Assembly: GCA_050943335.1 (NCBI GenBank)
Contig: JBMNOZ010000014.1
Coordinates: 1-56,040 of the forward strand
Direction: 5' to 3'
Source: JBMNOZ01 sp050943335
GTDB taxonomy: Bacteria > Bacillota > Desulfitobacteriia > Desulfitobacteriales > Syntrophobotulaceae
DNA: 56,040 nt
The position numbers and the translations under genes were made by a program. The notes under the pieces were generated by a model. It saw only the letters and a program-made list of their open reading frames with translations. It ran no database searches and had not been told where the DNA came from. Positions within the stretch are counted from its first letter, which is position 1; the number at the start of each line of letters is the position of its first letter. Shown here in pieces: positions 31,425 through 39,694 of the stretch.

Positions 31425-34112
31425 TTAAAAATTACCTTTTATCAATCTTAGAACTTCTTCCGAGTTTATATAATAATATTTTTTAACAGGAAAAGATTTT
31501 AAGAACAATTTCCCATATTGTTTTTTTAGTAGCCGGTCATCTAATAGAATAACCACCCCCCTATCTTTTTTGGTCCTAATCAAACGTCCTAAACCTTGTT
31601 TGAATCTGATAATCGCTTCCGGTAAATGCAATTCTCGAAAAGGATTCAGCCCTTTTCGTTTATAGTGCTGACTTCTGGCTTCCATTATCGGTAAATCCGG
31701 GGGCCAAAAGGGCAATTTAGTCATAATCAAACAACTTAAACTCTCACCGGGGATATCAACCCCCTCCCAAAAACTGCTCGTTCCTAAAAGGATGGTTTTG
31801 TCATTTTCTCTAAATTCCCGCAGCAATTCTTCTCGTTGACCGTTTATGCCTTGAGCTAAAGCCTTTAAGGGAGAATTTTTTAGAAGAGATAACAATTCCG
31901 AATACACGAGGCGTAAATAATGATAAGAAGTGAATAAAACCAAAACTCGGCCCTGCATAGCAATAGCTACTTCATAGATTAAGCTTGCTGTCTTTGAAGC
32001 TAGAACACTATCCGAGTGCTGAACGGGAGAGAAATCTTTGGTTACGCAGAATAGCATCTGCCGCTCATAATCAAAGGGAGAATCCAAATTTAGGGTTTTA
32101 TAATTAGTAATACCGAGCTCGGTGGCTAAATAATCAAACTGCCCCCCGACTGTCATGGTAGCCGAGGTCAAAATAGTACAGTTGTTTGTGGTGAAGATTT
32201 CCTCTCTTAGTATTCCAGCAACTTCAATATCAACACTCTTTAGATATAAGGTATTATTTCTTTCTAAATAAGTTACCCTGCTTTGGTGCTCGTTTTTTAT
32301 AATGGTCTTTAAACCAGCAATAATCTCACTCAAATCTGATTTATTTTTTGAGATTTCCAATTTGTATTCTTCCAACGATTCAAAACCTAAATCCAGCTCC
32401 CGGATTAATTTATTTAATAACTCATTTAATTCTTCAAGTTTAAGGGTTAAATTCTCTAAACTCACTGTTAGGGTTGAATAAACATCGGGCTCCAGTTTCG
32501 TAGAATTAAAAATTAAGCTGGATCGCCCCTTTAGCACACTTTCAGAGGCTCTAAAAAAATCCTCTGCTTGTTTTAAAGCCTCGGTGCATAGTTTTGGCAC
32601 CTGTTCAAGAAAAGCAAGGCCCGGAGTCCAATTCACCGTTGAATAAACCTCTGCCCAGAAAGGTATGTTTTTCTTTAAAATAAAAGCAGAGCTGTTTTTC
32701 CCAAGTGCCAAGGTTTCGAAAATTCTTTCCAGTTGTTCATAACTAATTTCAAAACCTAACTGTTTTAAGGCTGTGGCGTATAGATTATGAGCCTCGTCAA
32801 TAATTAAGTTTTCATAGGCGGGCAAGATATTGTTTTCAGCTTTAAGATTGGCTAAAAGCAAAGAATGATTGATGACGACCAGATCTGCTTCCTCAGCTCT
32901 TTTTCTGGCTTTAAGCATAAAGCAGCGTTTGGCAAACTGACACTTAAATGGTCGGCAAGCAGGGTTGTCGGCCCTGAATTTCTCCCAGAGAGGACTTTGA
33001 ACCTTTAAACTCAATTCCGAAAAATCCCCGCTAGTTGTCACTTTTAACCATGAAAACAACACCGCATACTCAAATCTCTTAGACGCCGGCCAATCATCAG
33101 TAACTTTTTCCTGTAAAAAAGACCTTAAACAGATATAATTATTTTTGCCCTTTAGTAAAGCAGTTTTGAAGTCAAAAGGCAAAATCTCTTTTAGAAATGG
33201 TATATCCTTGCGGCAAAGTTGTTCTTGTAGGGTAATGGTGTGAGTAGCGATCACTACTTTTTTTTCATGTTTTTTAGACCACCAGATAGAAGGAAGAAGA
33301 TAAGCGATAGACTTACCGGTCCCGGTACCAGCTTCAATTAATAGATTGGTAGAGATATTCAGCCCCTCAATTATCGCCTTAGCCATCTCAGATTGCATGG
33401 CCCGGTGTTCATACCCAGGAAACTTTTTCGCCAATAGCCCGTCCTCAGCAAAACATTTCTCTACCCAATCCGCCCTTTCAGGTATCTCGTTGGGACCGGC
33501 TTCTTCCTTAACAGCAGCAAATAAATTACCGTCTCCAAAACCAAAAAAAGGATCGCTGGATATTAAACGGTCGGGATAAAGCCTTAATTGTTCTTTAATT
33601 AACAGCTCGAAAAAGAAATTACAGCTTAAACCCTTCGTAATTTCCTTCAAGTTGTTTAAATAATTAAAATCCGCCTGTAATCCCTTTTGCCAACAAAGAG
33701 TAATCAGCTCCCAAACTATTCTTACTCTTTTATGCGCTTCAGAACGAAATCTTTTTGGGAGTCTTATGCCCAAACAGGAACTAATCTTTTCCGGTTCTGA
33801 AGAATCCTTTAAGGGGTAGAAAATTGCAACTAATTCGCGAACTTCGATAAGCTCTTTATACTCTAACCTTAAATCGGCTAAGGAATTTAATTGCGAAAGC
33901 ACCTGAGAGTCAAAAATTAAAAGAACAGAGTCTTGTATTATTTCTCTTAATTTCTGCCAATTATGTGCCAGTTCTTCCGTTTCCGGCTCAGCCCCTGATA
34001 TTGAGAAAATAAGGTATTGCGGAAGTTTTCCCTGTTCTATTTTCAAGGCTGCAATATGCCTGTCCTGATTTGAGAGAAGTGTTATTGAAAGCACGGTTTT
34101 TGGAAAGATCAC
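31425..34112 (-). CDS. DinG-like superfamily 2 helicase
   Basis: DinG helicases are XPD-related 5'-3' DNA helicases that resolve R-loops and unusual DNA structures. Motifs of the 895-residue protein are Walker A AGTGTGKS (near residue 265), DEAH (IIDEAHNL, near 445), the C-terminal motif RFKQGLGRLIRTKKDRG, and an iron-sulfur domain with four cysteines in NPACRPFKCQFAKRCFM plus YICLRSF. The N-terminal 220 residues occupy the place of the DnaQ-like exonuclease of Firmicutes DinG, but no DxE catalytic motif is visible, so that domain looks inactive. It lies between the FhlB-like gene and pssA, on the same strand. Confidence 0.88.
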   Translation of the reverse strand: MIFPKTVLSITLLSNQDRHIAALKIEQGKLPQYLIFSISGAEPETEELAHNWQKLREIIQDSVLLIFDSQVLSQLNSLADLRLEYKELIEVRELVAIFYPLKDSSEPEKISSCLGIRLPKRFRSEAHKRVRIVWELITLCWQKGLQADFNYLNNLKEITKGLSCNFFFELLIKEQLRLYPDRLISSDPFFGFGDGNLFAAVKEEAGPNEIPERADWVEKCFAEDGLLAKKFPGYEHRAMQSEMAKAIIEGLNISTNLLIEAGTGTGKSIAYLLPSIWWSKKHEKKVVIATHTITLQEQLCRKDIPFLKEILPFDFKTALLKGKNNYICLRSFLQEKVTDDWPASKRFEYAVLFSWLKVTTSGDFSELSLKVQSPLWEKFRADNPACRPFKCQFAKRCFMLKARKRAEEADLVVINHSLLLANLKAENNILPAYENLIIDEAHNLYATALKQLGFEISYEQLERIFETLALGKNSSAFILKKNIPFWAEVYSTVNWTPGLAFLEQVPKLCTEALKQAEDFFRASESVLKGRSSLIFNSTKLEPDVYSTLTVSLENLTLKLEELNELLNKLIRELDLGFESLEEYKLEISKNKSDLSEIIAGLKTIIKNEHQSRVTYLERNNTLYLKSVDIEVAGILREEIFTTNNCTILTSATMTVGGQFDYLATELGITNYKTLNLDSPFDYERQMLFCVTKDFSPVQHSDSVLASKTASLIYEVAIAMQGRVLVLFTSYHYLRLVYSELLSLLKNSPLKALAQGINGQREELLREFRENDKTILLGTSSFWEGVDIPGESLSCLIMTKLPFWPPDLPIMEARSQHYKRKGLNPFRELHLPEAIIRFKQGLGRLIRTKKDRGVVILLDDRLLKKQYGKLFLKSFPVKKYYYINSEEVLRLIKGNF

Positions 34113-34162
34113 TAACTTTTCTTCTCCTTCAAAACGCTTTTTGAATCCTAATTTATAAAAGT

Positions 34163-34441
34163 TTATAGATTTTCTCTGGCTTTCATCCTATCTAATTTAT
34201 AAATAAAAGCCAATACTTCAGCCACTACTTGATAGAGCTCAGGCGGTATTTCCTCAGATAATTCAATCTGCATTAAAGCTTGCACCAAATTTTCATTTTC
34301 TTGAATCGGGATTCCTTTTTCTTTGGCAAACTCAATAATCTTGGTGGCCAGAAAACCCTCCCCTTTAGCAACAACCCGGGGAGCACCAATATGATCATAG
34401 GCTAAAGCGGCTGCCTGTTTCTTCTGCTTCTTATTTTTCAT
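34163..34441 (-). CDS. FhlB-like protein (cytoplasmic domain homologue of FlhB)
   Basis: The 92-residue protein matches the C-terminal cytoplasmic domain of FlhB/YscU export gatekeepers, as in B. subtilis YlqH. The segments AALAYDHIGAPRVVAKGEG and IPIQENENLVQAL are typical. The autocleavage motif NPTH is replaced by GAPR, and the membrane domain is absent. Its ATG overlaps the stop of the FliK-like gene. No flagellar structural gene is in the window, so it may act elsewhere or be a remnant. Confidence 0.85.
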   Translation of the reverse strand: MKNKKQKKQAAALAYDHIGAPRVVAKGEGFLATKIIEFAKEKGIPIQENENLVQALMQIELSEEIPPELYQVVAEVLAFIYKLDRMKARENL

Positions 34442-35523
34442 CCTCGAACATCAACCCCTCCCAATTGCTGACCGGCTATAAACTTAAAAAATAAAGGGTT
34501 TTCTTCGAATTTTTTGAGGGTAATGTTTTGTAAATTTAAACCTAGCTCCCGAAAAGACTCTTTAGTTTCTGTTTTTAGTTTTTCTATAAGGGGCTTCAAG
34601 GTTTCATAATTATCGTGCAATAAACAGAGATTAATATTTTTCTCATAAATCAAAATATCGGCCCCGATTTTGCCCAAAGCCGAGCTGTCCAGTTCAAGAG
34701 AGATATGACAGTGTTTAGAATCCATTTTCTTGCCCCGGCGTAAACTTTCGATTGCCGCTTTAACATAATAAATATCTTCTCCTAACTGAAGGGGGATGAG
34801 CAAAAGGGAATAAGCGTTTTTATGGGCCCCATTCTGATACCATAGTTGCTGACCGGTAAGGCTGTCTAAATATTTCTGCAGGATATTTTTCTGCTCCTTA
34901 GACAACAAATTATCAGGGTCTTCAAGAAGTCTTAACAGTTCGGTTTTTAAAGACTGAAAATCCTCAAAATTAAATACCTGAGCCCTTTTAAACCAGGAAT
35001 AGATTAGAAACTCATTCCCCAACCCCAGTTTCAAAAAAAAGTTTATTAAAGGTCCATAGTTTTTACCGCTTAAACTGGACCATTCAGGGATAATAGAACT
35101 AAGAAATTCCCTTATTTTGTTCAGTTCTTTACTACTCTCCTCAAGGAGTGCTTGCCAGGGGGTAAATCCTTCACTAATAAATTTTTGAAGAAATTCAACC
35201 AGCCGGGCTTCAAAACCCAACCCTCTATTGAGAAGGAGCGCTATTACTTCAGGAGATAAGCGATTTAGTTCCGCCCCTGAAACAACTTCTTTGCTTAAAA
35301 CAATTAGGTTCCCTTCAATGTTTTTTACGGTCGCTAAGAATTTATCTCCGGTCCGAACTGGGGTTTCCAGTTTTGCATTAACGATTTTGTCCCCCAGTGA
35401 AATCTGAGCTTCCTGGCCTTTAATATTACTAAGGACTTCCACCTTCAGGACCTGACCGACCCTAAAAGCAGACAGATCATTCAGGGCGGTCCTCAGTTGG
35501 GAATTGATATTATTGACTTCCAT
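34438..35523 (-). CDS. FliK/YlqG-like protein
   Basis: The 361-residue protein precedes and overlaps the FhlB-like gene, the arrangement of ylqG-ylqH in Bacillus. The C-terminal part (residues 220-345) resembles the FliK hook-length-control C-terminal domain, with a strand-rich segment ISLELDSSALGKIGADILI. The N-terminal part has a small beta-rich domain (residues 15-70). The identification is tentative. In Bacillus ylqGH flank rnhB; here dinG lies downstream. Confidence 0.6.
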   Translation of the reverse strand: MEVNNINSQLRTALNDLSAFRVGQVLKVEVLSNIKGQEAQISLGDKIVNAKLETPVRTGDKFLATVKNIEGNLIVLSKEVVSGAELNRLSPEVIALLLNRGLGFEARLVEFLQKFISEGFTPWQALLEESSKELNKIREFLSSIIPEWSSLSGKNYGPLINFFLKLGLGNEFLIYSWFKRAQVFNFEDFQSLKTELLRLLEDPDNLLSKEQKNILQKYLDSLTGQQLWYQNGAHKNAYSLLLIPLQLGEDIYYVKAAIESLRRGKKMDSKHCHISLELDSSALGKIGADILIYEKNINLCLLHDNYETLKPLIEKLKTETKESFRELGLNLQNITLKKFEENPLFFKFIAGQQLGGVDVRG

Positions 35524-35585
35524 AGAGGCAAATCCTTTCTAAACCTGCTATAATTATACAGGGTGAACAAAATTAAAGGATGGAT

Positions 35586-35897
35586 ATGGATATCATGAGT
35601 ATTTTCGAGATAATTATGTTAATTTCTTTTGGGTCAGCATGGCCTTTTTCTATTTATACTTCTTACAAAGCCCGGACAGCCCGGGGCAAAAACCCTGTTT
35701 TTCTTATTATACTACTTATCGGCTATATTGCCGGAATTATTCATAAGCTTTTGAACTCTTTTGATCTGGTGATTGCTTTTTATATCCTTAATTTTATTTT
35801 AGTCAGCATTGATACCGCCTTATATTTCCGGAATAAAAAGTTGGATCTAAAAAGGCAAGGCCTAACCTCTTATTCTTCCTTAGATAATCCAGCCTGA
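35586..35897 (+). CDS. Small membrane protein
   Basis: This roughly 103-residue protein has three hydrophobic segments and ends with a basic, polar tail. It is not recognised. Several ATG codons cluster at 35580-35597; I chose the one with AAAGG at a normal distance. Its end overlaps the convergent GGDEF gene by 28 bases. Confidence 0.55.
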   Translation: MDIMSIFEIIMLISFGSAWPFSIYTSYKARTARGKNPVFLIILLIGYIAGIIHKLLNSFDLVIAFYILNFILVSIDTALYFRNKKLDLKRQGLTSYSSLDNPA

Positions 35898-36928
35898 TAT
35901 TTTTCGGTTTCTTTACCCATATACATGCGCTTATCGGCTAAGGAAATCAACTCTTTGGAGTCCTTACATTCTGAACGAACCGCAGCGCCATAGCTGAAAG
36001 AAGCTTCGAAATTAAATAGGCTTAATTTTTTGACAACCTCCAAAGCCCTTTCGATTATAGCTTTTGCTTTTTTCATGGTTGTAGAGGGAAGCAACACAAG
36101 AATCTCATCTCCCCCATAGCGGACAACAAAATCTGTTGGGCGAGTATTTTCTATTATGCAAGCGGCTATATTTTTGAGCATTACATCTCCAGCAACATGA
36201 CCGTAGTGGTCATTAAATCTTTTAAAATTATTAACGTCTATCATAACAAGAACATAATCCCTGTTTTGTCTGATATATTGTGTTTCCAGATATTCAATTA
36301 TAGTCTTTAAAACTCTACGTCCCAACATTCCTGTCAGATCATCTTTAATAAACTTGTCAATATTAACACCTATTATTTCATCGTATCGTTTCAAGCTATA
36401 TAATAAGATCCAAGCAATCAAAAATGTTACGACAAGAAAAATGCTTTTTTCTACTATCATCAATTCCAGCATTTCTCTATTGCGGGTTGCTAAACATGAA
36501 TGTAATGAAAAAGAGGTAACCATAACCATAAAAAAGAAAAAATATTTTCTCCGCACCTTCCCTGATAACATTATTAAATTTATTACTATAATTAAAATTA
36601 TTAAGTAAGGGGCAATTACTGAAAGGTTGCCTCCAAAAAACCAAACTACTGGGGTAAGTATAAAATATGTATAAAACGCCATGATTCTGCTTAATTGGGC
36701 TCTGCTTATAATCTTTAGTCTCCAAATCCATAAACAAATCAGCATACATAATAAAAAACCTAAATCAACCATAAGCATGGGAAAATTAAAACTAGTCACT
36801 AAAATGTAAACTGTTCCTATAATAGCACACACTATCCCTACGGCAATCATCAAAAGATTAAGATTGCCCAATAGTAAGTCATAATATTTACGTTTAATCA
36901 GACTCCGCAGTACGTATTTGCTATCCAA
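35870..36928 (-). CDS. Membrane-anchored diguanylate cyclase (GGDEF domain)
   Basis: Diguanylate cyclases make c-di-GMP. The 352-residue protein has six hydrophobic segments in residues 15-180 and a GGDEF domain from about residue 190. The signature reads RYGGDEILVLLP, that is GGDEI for GGDEF, a variant found in active enzymes. An RxxD inhibitory site (RPTD) lies five residues before it, so feedback inhibition is expected. The start is likely a TTG with GGAGG six bases upstream. The membrane domain is of no sensor type that I recognise. Confidence 0.88.
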   Translation of the reverse strand: MDSKYVLRSLIKRKYYDLLLGNLNLLMIAVGIVCAIIGTVYILVTSFNFPMLMVDLGFLLCMLICLWIWRLKIISRAQLSRIMAFYTYFILTPVVWFFGGNLSVIAPYLIILIIVINLIMLSGKVRRKYFFFFMVMVTSFSLHSCLATRNREMLELMIVEKSIFLVVTFLIAWILLYSLKRYDEIIGVNIDKFIKDDLTGMLGRRVLKTIIEYLETQYIRQNRDYVLVMIDVNNFKRFNDHYGHVAGDVMLKNIAACIIENTRPTDFVVRYGGDEILVLLPSTTMKKAKAIIERALEVVKKLSLFNFEASFSYGAAVRSECKDSKELISLADKRMYMGKETEKYQAGLSKEE

Positions 36929-37097
36929 CCCTGACCTCCGCAAATGAAACCTTTTTCACAAACATACCTTTAATTCTCTAAATTTTTTATATTATATCAC
37001 AGTAAGATCGCAGTTTAGCATTAAAACGACTAAAAATAATTCTGGCTCTCTAATATTTAATCCTTCTTATCAAATTAATCTTACCTGCCGAACATAT

Positions 37098-37137
37098 AAA
37101 AAAAGAACTCAAAGGTTAATTCCCCTTTGAGTTCTTT
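37098..37137 (-). terminator. Terminator downstream of trxA
   Basis: AAAGAACTCAAAGG (37102-37115) and CCTTTGAGTTCTTT (37124-37137) form a 14-bp stem, followed on the minus strand by a run of T. It lies about 20 bases after the trxA stop. Confidence 0.9.
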
Positions 37138-37156
37138 ATATACTCTGAGTTTTTTC

Positions 37157-37486
37157 TTAAATTTGAGCGTCAATAACCTGCATTAAATCTTGTTTGCTTT
37201 TAAAACCGACTATTTTATCAACGATTTGTCCGTTTTTAAATAAGATCAAAGTAGGAATACTCATAATCCCATATTTACTGGCCACGTCTGATTGCTCGTC
37301 AACATTTAACTTTCCAATCACTGCTCGGCCTGCGTATTCATCAGCAAGTTCGTCAATTACCGGACCGATCATTCGACAAGGCCCACACCACTCAGCCCAA
37401 AAATCAACTAATACCGTTTGTTTGTTTTGTAAAACCTCAGTATCCCAATTTTCCGCCGTAAAAGTTCTGACATTTTTTCCCGCCAT
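37157..37486 (-). CDS. trxA: Thioredoxin
   Basis: The protein is a classical 109-residue thioredoxin with the active site WCGPC (residues 33-37), preceded by VLVDFWAE and followed by the cis-proline in MSIPTL. It reduces disulfides in cytoplasmic proteins. TAGGAGGG precedes the ATG. It lies 27 bases downstream of csoR with no terminator between, so it is probably under the same metal- or sulfur-responsive control. No thioredoxin reductase is adjacent. Confidence 0.97.
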   Translation of the reverse strand: MAGKNVRTFTAENWDTEVLQNKQTVLVDFWAEWCGPCRMIGPVIDELADEYAGRAVIGKLNVDEQSDVASKYGIMSIPTLILFKNGQIVDKIVGFKSKQDLMQVIDAQI

Positions 37487-37513
37487 AGTAAACCCTCCTA
37501 AAATTTTGATGAG

Positions 37514-37810
37514 CTAACGGACAAATTTGTTGAGAACATCAATTAGACTATCCAAAGCTTCATCATTTTCCTCGAGAAAGGCATTTTTTAAGCAATTCCT
37601 AGAATGTTCCTCAAAAATAAGAATACCCACTTTATTGATTGCCGCTCGCACAGCGGCAACCTGGACGAGGATATCAGAACAACATTTATCCTCATTCAGC
37701 ATTCTTTGTAAGCCTTTAATCTGTCCCTCAATTCTCTTTAATCTAGTTAAAAGATTTTTCCGAGACGGATTATCATTAATTTTTTCCAGCTTTATTTTTC
37801 CTTTAGACAC
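37514..37810 (-). CDS. csoR: CsoR-family transcriptional repressor
   Basis: CsoR/RcnR/CstR-family repressors are small all-helical tetramers that release DNA on binding copper, nickel, or persulfide. The 98-residue protein keeps the copper-site set: C in KCCSDIL, then H and C in EEHSRNC. That arrangement is the CsoR type; CstR persulfide sensors lack the histidine. An extra cysteine next to the first ligand is unusual. The GTG start follows GAGAGGGG. A perfect operator lies at the promoter. The regulated gene here is trxA rather than a copper ATPase, so the inducer is uncertain. Confidence 0.9.
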   Translation of the reverse strand: MSKGKIKLEKINDNPSRKNLLTRLKRIEGQIKGLQRMLNEDKCCSDILVQVAAVRAAINKVGILIFEEHSRNCLKNAFLEENDEALDSLIDVLNKFVR

Positions 37811-37832
37811 TTAAATAAACCGCCCCTCTCGG

Positions 37833-37851
37833 TATACCCCCTTAGGGTATA
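37833..37851 (-). promoter_or_regulatory. CsoR-type operator
   Basis: The perfect palindrome TATACCC-N5-GGGTATA lies between the -10 element and the csoR start, where transcription should begin. It fits the known CsoR operator form TACCC-N5-GGGTA. It should allow csoR to repress itself and trxA. Confidence 0.8.
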
Positions 37852-37855
37852 TAGA

Positions 37856-37884
37856 ATTATATAGAAGTTTTTTTAAAATGTCAA
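37856..37884 (-). promoter_or_regulatory. Consensus sigma-A promoter of csoR-trxA
   Basis: Perfect TTGACA (37879-37884), 17-base spacer and perfect TATAAT (37856-37861), read on the minus strand. The start site would fall at about 37849, inside the CsoR-type palindrome. Confidence 0.9.
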
Positions 37885-37911
37885 TACTATATTAACTCTA
37901 TTTACCAGTTT

Positions 37912-39684
37912 TTATTCTTTGAGGTCAAGATCCAGTTCAATATGCAATTCCTCAAGCTGTTCTGGTAAAACCGGAGACGGTGCTTTGGTCAATAGGCAGG
38001 CGGCGCTTTGAGTTTTGGGGAAAGGGATTACATCCCTGATATTCTCCCGTTCTCCAAGGATCATAATCAGCCTGTCCAAACCCAAAGCAATTCCCCCATG
38101 GGGTGGGGTTCCATATTCAAAAGCCTCGAGGAGGTAACCGAATTTTTCTTTAGCTTCTTCCGAGCTTAAACCTACCAAGGCAAAAATTTTTTCTTGTATT
38201 TCCCGGTTGTGAATTCTGATACTCCCCCCACCTAATTCCAAACCATTAAGGACCAGATCGTAAGCCTGGGCTCTAACTTGGAGGGGGTTGGTTTCCAAAA
38301 GTTCCAGATCCTCCGGCATAGGATTGGTAAACATATGGTGTATAGCCACATACCGTTTTTCTTCTTCGTCATACTCTAAAAGCGGGAATTCTGTTACCCA
38401 GAGGCAATTTAAACTATCCTTGGGAATCAAGTCCAATCTTTTTGCCAGTTCCAACCTTAAATTTCCAAGAGCGTTGAAGACAACTGTTTCTTTATCGGCA
38501 ACAAAGAAGACAATGTCTCCTGGCTCAGCGCCCATGGTATTGAGGATATTGTTTATTTCCTCTTCTGTAAAGAATTTTATAATTGGGGATTTCAGGCCTT
38601 CTTCAGTGACTACAATATAAGCCAAACCTTTGGCTCCAAAAATGCCTACAAATTTTGTCAGATCGTCTATTTCCCTCCTAGGCATGGCTGCGCATCCTTT
38701 CGCGCAAATCCCTTTAACTCGGCCCCCTTGGGCAATAACATTCGCAAAAACCTTAAATCCGGTGTTTTTAACTATCTCCCCAACATCGATAAGTTCCATT
38801 CCAAAACGGGTGTCGGGTTTATCGGAACCGTAACGCTCCATAGCCTCGCGATAAGTTAACCGAGGGAAAGGAGTTGGCAGCTCAATCCCTTTGACCTCTT
38901 CAAAAATCCTAACTAAAAGCTCTTCCATTAAAGGCAGGATATCCTCCATATCTACAAAGGACATTTCCATATCCAACTGAGTGAATTCCGGCTGACGATC
39001 AGCCCGCAGATCCTCGTCTCTAAAACAACGGGCTATCTGGAAATACTTCTCAAGACCAGCAACCATTAAAAGCTGTTTAAAAATCTGTGGTGATTGAGGT
39101 AAGGCATAGAAAGAGCCAGGGTTAACCCTGCTGGGGACCAAATAATCTCGAGCTCCCTCCGGGGTTGATTTCATAAGCATGGGAGTTTCAATCTCTAAAA
39201 ATCCCTGTTCAGAGAGGAAATTACGCATAATCTGCGTTACCTGATGCCGGAGTTTGATAATTTGCTGCATTTCCGGGCGTCTTAGGTCTAAATAACGATA
39301 TCTCAAACGAAGGCTCTCATCTACATCCAAATTGTTTTGAATATAAAAAGGCGGGGTCTTAGCTTTATTTAAAATTGTCAGTTTCTCAGCTACAACCTCA
39401 ATCTCCCCAGTAAGGAGATTAGGATTCTCTGAACCCTCTGGTCTTAAGCGTACGGAGCCAAAAACTTCGATTACATACTCAGAACGCAGTCTTTCCGCTT
39501 GTTCAAAATCCTGAGCAGCTATTTCAGGGTTAAAAACTACCTGCACTAGACCGGAACGGTCCCTTAAATCCACAAAAATTACACCGCCGTGGTCCCTTCT
39601 GGTCTGTACCCAACCCAGCAAATGAACAGTTTCGCCTATTTTTTCTTTACCTAAAGACGAGGCTTTAGTTCTTCCTGCTAACAT
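37912..39684 (-). CDS. aspS: Aspartyl-tRNA synthetase
   Basis: AspS charges tRNA-Asp, and in organisms lacking AsnRS it may charge tRNA-Asn as well. The 590-residue bacterial-type enzyme has an OB-fold domain (VHLLGWVQTRRDHGGVIFVDLRD), class II motif 2 (FRDEDLRADRQPEFTQLD), the bacterial GAD insertion (residues 290-415) and motif 3 (GLDRL). The ATG with GGAGG six bases upstream gives MLAGRTKAS. It follows hisS by ten bases, the usual Firmicutes pairing. Confidence 0.97.
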   Translation of the reverse strand: MLAGRTKASSLGKEKIGETVHLLGWVQTRRDHGGVIFVDLRDRSGLVQVVFNPEIAAQDFEQAERLRSEYVIEVFGSVRLRPEGSENPNLLTGEIEVVAEKLTILNKAKTPPFYIQNNLDVDESLRLRYRYLDLRRPEMQQIIKLRHQVTQIMRNFLSEQGFLEIETPMLMKSTPEGARDYLVPSRVNPGSFYALPQSPQIFKQLLMVAGLEKYFQIARCFRDEDLRADRQPEFTQLDMEMSFVDMEDILPLMEELLVRIFEEVKGIELPTPFPRLTYREAMERYGSDKPDTRFGMELIDVGEIVKNTGFKVFANVIAQGGRVKGICAKGCAAMPRREIDDLTKFVGIFGAKGLAYIVVTEEGLKSPIIKFFTEEEINNILNTMGAEPGDIVFFVADKETVVFNALGNLRLELAKRLDLIPKDSLNCLWVTEFPLLEYDEEEKRYVAIHHMFTNPMPEDLELLETNPLQVRAQAYDLVLNGLELGGGSIRIHNREIQEKIFALVGLSSEEAKEKFGYLLEAFEYGTPPHGGIALGLDRLIMILGERENIRDVIPFPKTQSAACLLTKAPSPVLPEQLEELHIELDLDLKE

Positions 39685-39694
39685 GATTATCCTC

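Noticed and set aside
35590..35700. Possible PQ-loop identity of the small membrane protein
   Set aside because: No conserved PQ pair is present, so the family could not be supported.
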